Shown: positions 24,839-37,561, counted from the stretch's first letter. The stretch is DNA of 64,000 bases from Nissolia schottii (GCA_003254905.1 QANU01014181.1:264518-328517), one strand, 5' to 3'. Notes: generated by a model not told the origin, from the letters alone. Translations and numbers: made by a program.

Positions 24839-26528
24839 ATGTTGGCCTCAACCACGAGTTCCTCCTCTTATGACAGAAATGCTGAAGTGAAGTCCTTCGA
24901 TGACTCAAAGTCAGGCGTGAAAGGCCTCGTTGATTCTGGAGTCACAAAGGTCCCACGCATGTTCCACTCTTCCAACGTGGACCCAACCCCAGTTGACTCA
25001 AATTCCAGCAGCAGGAGCATCCCCATCATAGACCTTCACTCCCTTCATCATGCTGAACTTGTTGACCAGATTCGGAGTGCATGCAAGGAGTGGGGGTTCT
25101 TCCAGGTGATCAATCACGGCGTTCCTATTCATGTCTTGGACGAGATGATCTCTGGGGTCCGCAGGTTCCATGACCAGGATGCCGAGGTTAGCAATCTTGA
25201 TTTTAAATATTAAAATCTTACCATCTGTCATGTTGCGATTTTATTTTGTTTCTCAGGTGAGGAAACGGTTTTACTCCAGGGATCGCGATAAGAAGGTCAG
25301 GTATTTCTCCAACGGTACCCTGTTCAAGGACATGGCTGCTACTTGGAGGGACACAATTGCGTTTGTTTCAAGCCCTCATCCTCCCAACCCCGAAGAAATT
25401 CCACCAGTTTGTAGGTAAATTCTTTCTAATATTACTTATTTTTGGCACTAGAATTCAATCAATGTCAATTGGGCAATTCACTTGTAGACACTATCAAACA
25501 TGGACCATGTTCTTTGCTCTTCGATGAAGTGATTATGTATTTGCGTTGTAGAGACATTGTGACAGAATATTCAAAGAGAACAAGGGAGTTAGGCCTTACA
25601 ATATTTGAGCTGTTGTCCGAGGCTCTTGGCCTTAATCCTTCTTACCTCAAAGAAATGGACTGCGCCGAGGATCTTTTCGTTATGGGTCAATACTATCCGG
25701 CATGCCCTGAACCCGAGTTAACTCTGGGCGCCCTGAAGCATACTGACGGTGATTTCATGACAATACTTGTGCAAGACCAGATGGGTGGTCTTCAAGTTCT
25801 ACATGAGAATCAATGGGTTGATGTTCCTCCGGTGCATGGTGCTCTTATTGTAAACATTGGAGATCTTTTGCAGGTAACTCCCTGATACACTTTTACTATG
25901 TTCCCTATAGATAGATAAATGGTCTTGAGATGGCATAATGATCGCATATTCATTGAAATGATGGTGACACAAATTTTGTCTTTAAATTAGTTGAAGATGC
26001 AAAGATCCTTTAGTGTGACTAAAATTATCAAGATGTGAATCATGGCATATGGTTAGCCACTGTGCTTATGTTAGCATGTGGCATTCTTTCTGTTATTTGG
26101 ATTACATCAATTAATTACACGATGAAAGATGTATCATTCCTAAGAGGTTGCATTCAAATGGGAAGTTAAAGGACAAGGTGAAACATAAAAGTGATCTAAA
26201 CTACAATTTATTGCCACACACAATTTTATATGGTTATAATTATCAATCTGTTTATTGGCGTGGTTTGCAGCTAATGACAAATGACATGTTCATCAGTGTT
26301 TATCATCGGGTCTTAGCGAAGCACATAGGCCCTCGAATTTCCGTGGCGAGCTTCTTCTTGAATTTCAGCATGTCTGAGTGTACATCGAAGGTTTATGGTC
26401 CGATAAAGGAATTGTTATCAGAAGAAAACCCTCCAATGTATAGGGACATTACTCTGAAGGATTTCTTGACACATTACTTTGCGAAAGGCCATGACGGGAA
26501 CTCTTCCTTGCATCCTTTCAGGTTGTGA
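24839..26528 (+). CDS. 2-oxoglutarate/Fe(II) dioxygenase A (ACC oxidase homolog)
   Basis: A soluble oxygenase of the plant DOXC group that contains the E8-like '1-aminocyclopropane-1-carboxylate oxidase homologs'. The substrate is unknown, and true ACC oxidase activity is not implied. There are four exons: 24839-25186, 25257-25414, 25552-25873 and 26271-26528, all GT-AG. The total is 1086 nt (361 residues). The N-terminal DIOX_N block runs from about residue 55 ([21 protein letters not shown]). In the catalytic core the iron ligands are His232 and Asp234 (KHTDGDF) and His288 (VYHRV). The co-substrate motif is Arg298-x-Ser300 (GPRISVAS). Genes B, C and D lack the first intron (70 bp, between GAG and GTG codons). 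All essential residues are present, so it looks functional. It is closest to gene B. Confidence 0.9.
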
Positions 26529-27559
26529 AGCAAAACAAAGCATGCACGGAATTTATTTTCAAGGCTGTGTGCGTCAAGGAGGCAAGAAAGGACGAAAGAA
26601 GCCTTGCCTTGAGTCTGTGTGTTTAGCTGTTTTTGCAGTTTTGAGTGGTTGGAATGTCTTTGTACTCCTGGTTTTTTGCGCGTTTTGGGTGTGCGGTAGA
26701 GCTTGCGGGGTTTTCTTTTGTGTATCTTTTGCGTCGTGTTGTTGTAATGATGTGTTCCTCTCTTCTGGCAGTTTTGAGCCTTTAAATGAACTACGAAAGA
26801 TTGTATTGAGTTGGTTGAAACTCCATATATACTTAGATTACAATCTTGTTTTCCAACTTGCATGAAATTTTGACAAAGGGGATTCCTAGGTCCACAAAGG
26901 ATTAGGCTAAATCATATCATATAGTTATGAAATTCGCACATACCCCATCCCCATACTCCATACAGAGAGCACTTTTTTTTTTTAAGTCATTCCAAATCGA
27001 CCCTTGTTCAATAGTACCAAATTGAGGTACTTTCTTGAACTCCAGGAAATGCAATTCTAAGGGCAAAATTGGTGAACAAACTTCTTGTAATATTATGAGT
27101 GAAAGGTTGTGGAGACAATGACAGAGATCCATGACGGGGAAAATGGAATTTATAAGAGATAACTTTAAAAGCATATAAGATGTATACTATACAATTAGTC
27201 AATAGTTAAAACATATCAAAGAACTCTCCCCATATCATTTCAAATACACAAGTCAAATTCTGTACCAATACAAAAAGAATACATGAGTCAATTTTTAATC
27301 ATATGCTATTATATCATATGTAATGTAAGCCTTGATTTCCAACTACTACATATTTTTTTTGTCAATCATACCTATACGTATACATTATTGTGAGCTTAGT
27401 AACTATGGGCTGAACAAGCAAATAATTGATCCAAGGCCCAAATGTGAACTAAAATATTCTCTACCTTACACCAACTTCCTCAACTTTTCAAGATTCCCAG
27501 GGTGGTTTTGACTTTTAAGATCTTTTCTGCTGTACTTGTTTGTGCAAAACTTTCCTAGT

Positions 27560-29399
27560 ATGGAGTCTGAGGCAGGCAAAGATGATTACAATCATGACAG
27601 GAAATCTGAGGTGCAAGCATTTGATAACACAAAATCTGGTGTGAAAGGTGTCCTAGATTCTGGGGTGACAAAGATCCCAACCATGTTCCATGTCAAGTTG
27701 GACCTTTTCGATGAAACCTCACCAAGTGACTCCAACTTCAGCATCCCAATCATTGATCTCGCGGGCATAAACAAGAGTCAACAGATGAGACTTGAAGTGG
27801 TTGACCAGATCAGGAGTGCATCAATGGAGTTGGGGTTCTTCCAGGTGATCAATCATGGTGTTCCTGTTGATGTGTTGGATGAGATGATCGGCGGAATCCA
27901 AAGGTTCCACGAACAAGATTCTGAGGTGAAGAAGCCTTTTTATTCCAGGGATATTAATAGAAAGGTCAGGTATTTCTCCAATGGTAAGTTGTTCAGGGAT
28001 TTGGCTGCTAACTGGAGGGACACAATTGCATTTGTTGCAAATCCTGAAATTCCAAACCCAGAAGATGTACCTGCAGTGTGTAGGTAATGTTTTCTAATGC
28101 TAGTTTTGTTGTGTTTCAAGTGTGAATGTTAAGTCTCACATTGATGAAATTTGGATTAAGTGAATAGTATATATTATGTTATGTCTCACATTGATGCTGT
28201 AATTTGAGAAAGCTAGACCTGTCAATTCTAGTAAGTAGTAACTTAGCATTTATGCAACTTTCTTATATTTCATTTTTGTTACATGGCATTTACTTGGTCA
28301 AGATTACTTGTGCATATTCACTACATTTGGACCTTTTCTTTTGTCTTTGACGAAAGACTTGTGTGTTTGGCAGAGATATTGTGACTGAATACTCAAAACA
28401 AGTAAGGGAATTGGGCATTACAATATTTGAGCTGTTGTCAGAGGCTCTTGGCCTTAAATCTTCTTACCTTAGAGAAATGGACTGTGCCGAGGCACTTTAT
28501 ATAATGGGTCAGTACTATCCACAATGCCCTGAACCTGAATTAACCATGGGAATTGCAAAGCACACTGATTGTGACTTCATGACAATACTCCTTCAAGACC
28601 GAATCGGTGGCCTTCAAGTTCTTCATGAGAATCAATGGATTGATGTTCCTCCGGTGTATGGTGCTCTTGTTGTAAACATTGGAGATATTCTACAGGTAAT
28701 TACTGTAATAGTTGATTATGTTTTTCCAAAGATAAATGGTCTTGAGATAGCATAAAATTCACTTATTTAATGAATTAATTCTTAGAGAAAATAACTTATT
28801 CCACGTCAGCATATCTTCTCTCAATGTTACTGACCTATTAGGTAGCGTTTAGTTTATATTCTGAGGCAAAAAAGGACAGAGACAAGGGGACAATGGAGAT
28901 GCGTCTCGTGCGTCCCATCTTTTTGGAAGTACATAAATTAACATAAAGTCATCTCAAGACACGGACAATTTCAAGGCTTTTTGTCTTTATTCCCTTCACC
29001 AAACATGTTTTTGTGCCCCTTGTCTTTGTTTCTATTGTCTCAAGCAAGAACCAAACCATGTTTAGTGTTTTTGTTACATTAACATTGCCACACACAACTT
29101 GTTATGATTATATTTAGTAATTTTCTCTTTTGTTGATGCAGCTTATGACCAATGACAAGTTTAAGAGTGTCTATCACCGGGTTTTGTCCAAGACTGTAGG
29201 CCCTAGAATCTCAGTAGCAAGCTTTTTCATGAACTTCACTATATCTGAGTGTACATCCAAGGTTTATGGTCCAATAAAGGAGCTGTTATCAGAAGAAAAC
29301 CCTCCAACTTACAGAAACATTACTATGAAAGAGATCTTGACAAATTACTATGCAAAAGGCCTTGATGGGAATTCTTACTTGCTGCCTTTAAGGCTGTGA
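27560..29399 (+). CDS. 2-oxoglutarate/Fe(II) dioxygenase B (ACC oxidase homolog)
   Basis: Tandem relative of gene A, about 1 kb downstream on the same strand. There are three exons: 27560-28083, 28374-28695 and 29142-29399. The total is 1104 nt (367 residues). The start is the ATG giving [13 protein letters not shown]; upstream in-frame codons have no ATG. The first exon carries [29 protein letters not shown] and [20 protein letters not shown]. Iron ligands are His238 and Asp240 (KHTDCDF) and His294; the Arg304-x-Ser306 motif binds 2-oxoglutarate. Exons 2 and 3 have exactly the same lengths as the corresponding exons in A and C (322 and 258 nt). The second intron holds a MITE-like insert. The substrate is unknown. 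The gene appears intact. Confidence 0.92.
28851..29065. mobile_element. MITE-like insertion in intron 2 of dioxygenase B
   Basis: Imperfect inverted repeats: GTAGCGTTTAGTTT and GACAGAGACAAGGGGACA on the left, TGTGCCCCTTGTCTTTGTTT and GAACCAAACCATG on the right. It lies wholly within the intron and does not touch the splice sites. The target duplication is unclear. Confidence 0.5.
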
Positions 29400-29767
29400 A
29401 ACAAGTATAAGGCATTAATAAGATCAATGGAGTTGGCTTTAGTAAACATCCATAAGGTGAAGTCATATTTAATTAGTGCATAAGGTGAAGTCATATTTAA
29501 TTAGTTGTACTATAGAAGAGCATAACTTATAGTCTTCTGAATCATGACAAAACTACTTCATATGTTGTTGTGGGATTTAACTCTTTTTTCCTTTCAGTTT
29601 TTGGTTGCTGCCAAGTAAGTATTAATTTGTTTTGAGTAGAGTGATGCTCCATATATGCTACCTCCAATAATTTTTTTCTTCCTCGTTTGGAAGTCATGAC
29701 ATTTCAAACTTTCTGCAATAAGAAATTGGAACCACGATTAGCCATTTTGTGAACACAGTACTGAGAT

Positions 29768-29945
29768 ATTTCTGAGGTAAGGAAACTCTTACACCAGAGA
29801 TCACAATAAGAAAGTCAGGAATAACTCCAGTGGTAGCCTGCATGCCGTGTACAAAAGACCAGCCTGCTAATTGGAGGGATGGCATTAGATTTTTAGTTAG
29901 TCGTCACCTTCCCAAACCAGAAGAAATGCCAGAAGTTTGTAGGTA
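29768..29945 (+). pseudogene. Decayed dioxygenase exon fragment
   Basis: The sequence matches the end of the first coding block of genes A and B: TTCTGAGGTAAGGAAACTC, then a CACAATAAGAAAGTCAGGA block, then AATTGGAGGGATG, then CCAGAAGTTTGTAGGTAA with the splice donor. It even runs into intron sequence like that of gene A (CTAATACTAATTTTGGCACT). Stops and indels break the frame, and no other exon is present nearby. It is a remnant of another tandem copy. Confidence 0.75.
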
Positions 29946-30061
29946 ACGTTGCTAATACTAATTTTGGCACTGAAAGTTTACTAAGGTGATTTTTCACTAG
30001 TCCTTACGTTTCTCTTATTTTATGATGGGAAAAAAAAAAAAACTAGACAACCAAAAAGAAT

Positions 30062-31060
30062 GTTATGACATCCCATTAGCTTTTTGACGAATTAGTCATA
30101 GTACTTCGGTTCGTCTGACTACCTCATAATTTGTCAAAGATTTTGTTAGAATAAAGTTGTTAGAATGATATGACACTCCATTAACTTTTCGATGAATAAG
30201 TTAATTTTAGTATTACATTTCATCCAACTAACATGATTTCTATCAACAATTCTTGCCAAAAGATTTTGTCAAAGATTTTGCCATAATAGAGTTTTTAGAA
30301 TGAGTTTGTCTCAGTACTTCATTTCATCTAACCACATCATGATTTATGTCAACGATTCTGTCAAGAATTTTGCTAGAAGAGATTTGCTAGAATAATGTGA
30401 CACTCCATTATCTTTTCGATGAATGAATTAGTCTTAGTATTTCATTTTGTCCAACAACCTCATGATTTCTATTAAGAATTTTGGTTGTAATCTTCTATCA
30501 AGAATTTTGAAAAAACACTGAGAAACTCCGTTATCTTTTCGATGAATGAGTTAGTCTTAGTACTTCATTTCGTCTAACAACCTCATGATCTCTGTCAAGA
30601 ATTCTGGCCAAAATCTTCTATTAACAATTTTGTCGAAATAGAGTTGTCAGAATGATTTGACACTCCATTAGCTTCTTGATGAATGAGTTAGTCTCAATAC
30701 TTCATTTGTCCAACAACCTCATGATTTCTATTAAGGAAATATAGTTGTAAGAATGATGTGGCACTTCATTAACTTTGTGATGAATGAATTAGTCTAATTA
30801 CCTCATTTCGTCAAACAACCTCATGAATTTTGTCAAGGATTCTGACCAAAATTTTTTATCAACGATTTCGCCAAAATAGAGTTACCAAAATGATGCGACA
30901 TTCCATTAGCTTTTCGAAAAATGAATTAGTCTCATTATTTTATTTGGTCCAATAGCCTCTTGATTTTTGTTAATAATTATGGTCGAAGTCTTTTGTCAAA
31001 ATAGAATTGGCATAATGATGTGACACTATTTGCTTTCCAATAAATGAGTTATTCTCATTA
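30062..31060. repeat. Minisatellite-like tandem repeat, 8-9 units of about 100-140 bp
   Basis: The phrase GACACTCCATTAGCTTTTCG, with variants, recurs near 30067, 30172, 30399, 30520, 30659, 30760, 30897 and 31022. It is followed each time by GATGAATGAGTTAGTCTCA-like and CTCATGATTTCT-like blocks. The unit starting near 30300 lacks its first part. Units are diverged and of uneven length. The array lies between dioxygenases B and C and has no coding frame. Confidence 0.85.
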
Positions 31061-31388
31061 CTTCATTAATTATATATAAAGAATTATATATCTGGTCATT
31101 ATTTGACCACGATTGAACCATTGAACTTGAAATCATTTTCCTAACCAATTCAATGACTAATTCAGTCCAAGTCTAAGCATAGCTATTGACAATGAGACTG
31201 AGGTCGATCAACATTCTTCCCAATACATTTATTATTTTATTTATCTTCAAACACACTAAATTTTCTTGTAAAATAGATTTCCAGAATTTTCATATAAATA
31301 AATAAATAAATAAAAGACAAAAACAAATAATAAATAATGCTATAGAAAACACAAGGGAATGAGTGATGATGGTGTCAACTAAGCAGAG

Positions 31389-31400
31389 ATATATATATAC
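31389..31400 (+). promoter_or_regulatory. Candidate TATA box of dioxygenase C
   Basis: ATATATATATAC lies about 60 bp upstream of the presumed start at 31452. The following GGCTATAAGCTAA block is shared with the leaders of D and E. Confidence 0.45.
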
Positions 31401-31451
31401 GTGGCTATAAGCTAACCTTCATAGAGTAATAGTCACCACTACCACACCACA

Positions 31452-33913
31452 TTGGATATCGCCGGCGCGGGAAATTCTCTCCCCGGAATTCCCACAACCC
31501 ATGATGACCGTCTCCAACAGCTGAAGGCCTTCGATGAATCCAAAGCCGGAGTCAAAGGCCTCGTTGACTCCGGCATCACCAAAGTCCCACCAATTTTCAT
31601 CAGGCCGCCGGAAGACCTCGCCGCCGCCGGCGACGAACCGACTCCGACCCAGTTCAGGATTCCGGTCATCGACCTCAAAGACTTCGCCGGAGACCGCGCC
31701 GGCTTGGTAGCCGGAGTCCGGGAGGCGGCGGAGACGGTGGGGTTTTTCCTGGTGGTGAATCACGGGATGCGCGTGGAGCTGCTGGAGGAGATGTTGGGGG
31801 CGGCGCGTGAGTTCCACGAGCTGCCGCAGGAGGTGAAGGCAGAGTATTACAGCAGGGAGAAGACGAAGAAGGTGAGGTATGGGAGCAACTTTGATTTGTA
31901 TCAGTCAAAGTATGCAAACTGGAGGGACACTCTGTTCTTTATTATGGGACCTGAACCACTTGATCCTCAACAATTGCCTCCTGTCTCTAGGTAACATTCG
32001 AACTTTCCAAATTGGGAATCTTTGTTTTGTTTTGATGATATCTATATTGGGAATCCAAGGACACCGAAAACTTTATGGTATGTTCGGCTTTAGTTTTCAG
32101 AATCTTTTATTCCAAGATTTTAGGAAAGAAATGATGAAAATAATAAATGAAAGCATGAAATTGGATTTCATAATTTTGGAAACTGAAAATAAAAAATTGA
32201 AACCAAACACACCTTTAGTATCTCATGTGATATCCATGCATGAATTGAGGTTTCATGAGCATGCTATTAATTAAGATTGTCAAAATCGTGATTTTACGTA
32301 AAATTATAAGAAAAAACAAAACATAAAATGTGAAACTATAATACTATTTCATTCATAAGATTGATTAATTTTAAATGATAGTAATAAGATTGGTTGACGT
32401 TTTCAAACTCATAACATTGTAAGATTTTAATATCTAAATAGAGATTTTACTAACCTTGATGTTAATTGTATTTTGATGCATTGTTAATTTAAAGAGTTTA
32501 TATATAATTTCTTAACCTATTTATATTTATATATATATTTTGCTTTTGATTAAATTAATATTTCTTTAAGTCAATGTATCTAAATATAATGCATGGACTA
32601 AAAGATGTATTCATTTAGTGGAAAACAATCTATAAAAATGGAAGAGTGGAATGTATACAAGACTTTCATATCAGTGAGATGGAAAGTCAAAGATGTTAAC
32701 AAACGTAGTAATAGTAACTCTATCCATATCATATATATATATTTATTATGTGTTAATGTATATTGCAGAGATGTAACAATGGAATACTCAAGGCAAGTTA
32801 ATGTATTAGGGAGAATTTTATTTGAATTACTGTCCGAAGCACTTGGACTCAAACCAGAGCATCTTGAAAACATGGATTGTGCGAAAGGGCACACACTTTT
32901 GAGTCACTATTATCCAGCATGTCCTGAGCCTGAACTAACTATAGGAACTACCGTACACTCGGATCCTGCCTTTCTCACAGTTCTGCTTCAAGATCACATT
33001 GGTGGGCTTCAATTTTTGAGACAAAATGGGTGGATTGATGTTCCTCCTGTTCCTGGCGCTCTAGTAGTAAACATCGGAGATCTTCTACAAGTAACTCTAT
33101 TTTTTACTCCATTAGTTGCATGTCATTTTCACCCTAACAAGTGCAACTTTTGATCGATTTATTTTGGATTCCAAAAAGTTTATAATCAACGGTTTCCTGA
33201 AATAACTTTGGAAAAATAAGCTATTATTTTCTAATTTGAAGTACTCACAATGAAAAAATACGAAGAATCCATGTTAAAATCACCCCACTTTCCAAAATAC
33301 GATTAAAAGATTTGTATGAAAAATCTTTCTTGGACAGAACAATAATAAACTCTTATCTCTCTAGACAAAAATATTTTTACGTGGGTTCATGCCTAAGTAT
33401 TTTTTTTAGGTACACATAAAATATGTGGTAGATCTCACATGTATATAAATATATCTTTAATAATGTTGTGAATCCTACATTATTTTTTTGTATGTATGCC
33501 TAAGTAAAAAAAAAAATTAGGCATATGCTTGCACAAGAATATCTCCTAGACAAAATATAGATCCTGCCTTTTACAGTTGTGTAAAACAAATTATATGCTA
33601 TTGTTATGAAGAAATATTTGGCTTGAAAATGGATTTTTATGTTTCATTGCTGCAGCTAATGTCCAATGACAAATTCAAAAGCGTGGAGCACCGTGTCCTC
33701 GCAAACCATAGAGGGCCTAGAGTATCAGTTGCATGCTTCTTCACTCTTCATTACCATCCAACAACAAGAATGTATGGCCCCATCAAGGAGCTCTTGTCAG
33801 AGGATAACCCTCCCCTGTATAGGGAAACATCCATCGAAGATTTCATTGCTTACTATAATAACAAGGGCCTCGATGGGACTTCAGCTCTTACCCATTTTAG
33901 ACTACTGTCGTAA
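31452..33913 (+). CDS. 2-oxoglutarate/Fe(II) dioxygenase C, start codon TTG
   Basis: Same family as A and B, closest to D and E. There are three exons: 31452-31990, 32769-33090 and 33656-33913, all GT-AG. The total is 1119 nt, which would code for 372 residues. The frame is open throughout. Conserved sites are His243 and Asp245 (VHSDPAF), His299 (VEHRV) and Arg309-x-Ser311 ([10 protein letters not shown]). The position of the ATG in copies D and E is TTG here (CCACATTGGAT against CCACAATGGAT in E), and no in-frame ATG occurs before residue 125 or so (NHGM). The first two ATGs downstream (31501, 31504) are out of frame and stop after seven codons. An in-frame stop (TAG, 31422-31424) precedes the TTG. 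The N terminus also has about 17 extra residues (AGAGNSLPGIPTTHD) relative to D. It is either a recent start-loss pseudogene, a gene using a non-AUG start, or a base-call error. Confidence 0.75.
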
Positions 33914-35300
33914 CTATGGCATGGAAGTGTAAGTCTAATTATTCATAGGTTTTTCACTTTCATTTCTTGATTTAAAATATACTGTAATGATCATGGATAT
34001 TATGAGTGAGATCAACCGTTCAATGTCATAAGTCATAACTTCGGGCATAAAATGGTACTACACTTTGTGACATATATAAGTGTGTTGCACACTGCACAAG
34101 AGATATCTACACCTAAATCAATATCAAAAAATGTTTATTTATACACTATTTGATTGGGATCGGGATCGGGTATGGAATTCGGTCCAAGACCCAGTTGGCT
34201 CAAATTAAAATTGATTGTGCTATCAATGCCTTCCAAGAAAGAACTGTCTACTTCGGAATTAACAATATGGTTCTATGAATGCTAACATGGCTTAATGGTG
34301 CCATATTTCCTAGGCTTTTTCCACTTTTAAGGTCTTACTTTAGTTTATATTGAAACTTAGTTAAATGTAACAAAAAGATTTTAGCTATGAATTTAAATAT
34401 TACGAAGACTTTAACAGTGTGATTAAGGCTTGTTGCTGGCACAATATTATATTACTCTATACAATAATCTACTATAATTGAACTAATCAAGTAATCATTA
34501 TTAATTGAACTCTGCAATTAATCAATCAAGTAAACAAGTAAACATTATTAACTAAACATTATTAGTAATCTACTATAAATTTCTCAGCAAACTAATCAAA
34601 TAAACATTTACATACTCAATTTCAAAAAATTATTAATTGAACTAATAGAACTAATATTGTTTCGTAAATTAAAACTTACAGGACTGATGTACAAATCAGA
34701 GTTGAGGGCGGCCGGGACAGGTGGTCAGCAAGGATGCAAGAGCACGAGCTTTGGAATTCTAGAGAGATAAAATTTTTAGAGAGATAAGTGAAATTTAGCA
34801 AAATGAGAGGAGTGGTGTGGAATGGGGAGGGAAAGATAAACATATAGGCTACGGGGGATGGAATTCGCTAACACGGTTGGCGAATTCATGTTGAATTCGC
34901 CTACCGCGTTGGTGAATTTAGTGTAAATGCGTGTTTTTTATTTAAGTACAAATTCGCCTACAGCGTTGGCGAATCTGACGTGGCCGTCCACGCGATCCGC
35001 AGAGTCCACGTCAGCTTAAATGGTGGTAATTAAGTAATATGTTTTGAAACAGGGGTATTTTGATAATTAGTCTCTCTATTGAGGATAAAAGAGGAAAAAA
35101 CTCTACACTACGTAATTGGGATTATCTAAAAATTGTCAATTTCATAAAGACTTAAGATTTATTACAGCGAGACACATGCTAAACTTTACACCCGCCTTTG
35201 ATCTCTTTCATCATGAGTGAGAATTTTAATTAATTTATTTATTTGCGATGGGGGAGAAAAAAAGAAACAACTACATACAACCAAGCAGTGCATGCGGCAC
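33914..35300. other. Region between dioxygenases C and D, with palindrome cluster IV
   Basis: There is no gene here. 34440-34680 is AT-rich with repeated AACTAATCAA and ATTATTA words. 34858-34985 contains GAATTCGCTAACACGGTTGG, then GGCGAATTCATGTTGAATTC, then GCCTACCGCGTTGGTGAAT and GCCTACAGCGTTGGCGAAT. These are palindrome units of the type seen at 3.9, 15.8 and 17.9 kb. It is probably a remnant of the same MULE family, including its long noncoding part. Ends were not found. Confidence 0.5.
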
Positions 35301-35456
35301 ACGAGAATATGATGATCTTTTAATAATCAATGATTTTGAATTTTTAATTACAGCCTGACAGCAGTGGAGTGATCTTAACCTTACTATGATATAATAATAG
35401 AAAATCATTAGACCCTAAGATTCGTGATTTATCACGTTGTGATGAATGTATCCAAA

Positions 35457-35465
35457 TATAAAATA
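35457..35465 (+). promoter_or_regulatory. Candidate TATA box of dioxygenase D
   Basis: TATAAAATA lies 95 bp upstream of the ATG at 35552. The same word stands 78 bp upstream of copy E (62339-62347), within a shared upstream block. Confidence 0.5.
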
Positions 35466-35551
35466 GATTTCTATAATCTTCATTTAAGTACAATGCCGTA
35501 AGCTAAGTAGCTAACCTTGGTAGTAAAGTGGCAGCAATTCATCATCCCATA

Positions 35552-37561
35552 ATGGATGTTGACCGTCTCCAACAGCTGAAGGCCTTTGATGAATCCAAAG
35601 CCGGAGTGAAAGGCCTCGTTGACTCCGGCATCGCCAAAGTCCCCCCAATTTTCATCAGGCCGCCGGAAGATCTCGCCGCCGATGTCGACAAACCGGCTCT
35701 GACCCAGTTCAGGATCCCGGTCATTGATCTCAAAGACATCTCCGTTGACCGCGCCGGAGCGGTCGCCGGAGTCCGGGAGGCGGCGGAGAAGGTGGGGTTT
35801 TTCCAGGTGGTGAACCATGGGATGCCCGTGGAGCTGCTGGAGGAGATGTTGGGGGCGGTGCGTGAGTTCCACGAGCTGCCACCGGCGGTGAAGGCTGAGT
35901 ATTTCAGTAGGGAGGAGGCGAGGAAGGTGAAGTATGCCTCCAACTTTAATTTGTATCATTCAAAATATGCAAATTGGAGGGACACTCTGTTTTGTATTAT
36001 GGGTCCTGAACCACTTGATCCACAGGAATTGCCTCCTGTCTCTAGGTAACATTTGAATTTTGAACTTTCCAATTTGAGGTTTCTCATATAATACTATGAC
36101 TAGTACTATTTGGATACTAAGTAAAACGTAGACACCAAGTCTTCTCCCTCACGTATATCAAAGGATCTACAATTACATCATGTGATGTTAATGTGAATCT
36201 CATGATGTGTTAAAGAGAAGACTTGATATTTATACTAAGATTGATGTACAAATAATATTTTTGTAATTGTAATAGCAATGCTATGATGACAATTATTTAG
36301 TACAACCATGTTCACAAAAATGCAGAATCTACGGTAAGCCCCACCATAATGGATCTTACACTTTGACCAGTGTGATTATCTCATAGTTATCGACCTATAC
36401 TTTCTACAACTATAAAGACAATATGGTTGGAAATACATTCTCATGCATTATGAATATAAGAGAGTTTATATTATTATTTACTCAAATAATTTCTCCACCT
36501 ATTGCTTATATAGGTTGCATTTGACTGAATTGATTTATCTTTAAATCAACGTATTTGATTATAATGTATTGAGTTAAGAAATGCATTGATTTAATCAAAA
36601 GAAACCTACCGACGTGCATGAATGAAATATATTACAAATACAACTTTTGTAGTAGTGAGATGAAAGTCAAACTTGTACGTGTACTGATGAAGTAATATCT
36701 GATTTGATTGCAATGAATGAATCAAAATTAAATCCATATTGCTCTTCTAAAAACTCTTAGTAAGTGCTTTTGTTTTCTGGGTATGCTATTACTCTAATTG
36801 GCAGGGATGTAACAATGGAATACTCAAGGCAAGTTGGGATATTGGGGAGACTTTTATTTGAATTACTTTCAGAAGCACTTGGACTCAGTCGTAACCATCT
36901 TGAAAGCATGGATTGTGCAAAAGGGCACTCAATTTTGAGTCACTATTATCCAGCATGTCCAGAACCTGAACTGACTATGGGAACTGCCACACACTCGGAT
37001 CCTGACTTCCTCACAGTTCTGCTTCAAGATCACATTGGCGGGCTTCAAGTTTTGAGCCAAAGTGGGTGGATTGATGTCCCTCCTATTTCTGGAGCTCTAG
37101 TGGTAAACATTGGAGGTTTACTACAGGTAAGTCCATTCTTTTTTTATCCCCATTAGTTGCATGCCGTTTTCACTCTAATAGGTACATGTTTTGATTAACT
37201 TATTTTGGATTCAATCAACTTATAATTAACAGTTAATTCCTAAAATGACTTTATAAAAACAAACGATTAATTTTTGAAGAAATATTAATTTGGCTTGAGA
37301 TAACTGCAGCTAATGTCCAATGACAAATTCAAAAGCGTGGAGCATCGTGTGCTTGCAAACCGTAGAGGGCCTAGAGTGTCAGTGGCATGCTTCTTCACTC
37401 ATCTCGATCCAACAGCAAGAATGTATGGCCCCATCAAGGAACTGTTATCAGAGGATGACCCCCCTCTGTATAGGGAAACATCCATCAAAGATTTTACTGC
37501 CAACTTTCATAAGGATCTCCATGGGAATTCATGTCTTACCAATATCAGGTTACTGCAGTAA
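35552..37561 (+). CDS. 2-oxoglutarate/Fe(II) dioxygenase D (ACC oxidase homolog)
   Basis: Intact member of the C/D/E subgroup. There are three exons: 35552-36045, 36805-37126 and 37310-37561. The total is 1068 nt (355 residues). It begins [20 protein letters not shown]. The DIOX_N block has [15 protein letters not shown] and [19 protein letters not shown]. Iron ligands are His228 and Asp230 (THSDPDF) and His284 (VEHRV); Arg294-x-Ser296 completes the site. The second exon is 322 nt as in A, B and C; the last is 252 nt, six shorter. The protein ends [12 protein letters not shown]. About 250 bp upstream is nearly repeated in front of copy E, so D is the likely source of E. The substrate is unknown. 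Confidence 0.92.

Noticed and set aside
27536..27559. Upstream extension of dioxygenase B beginning at TTG
   Set aside because: A proper ATG follows at 27560, and the extension has no conserved residues.
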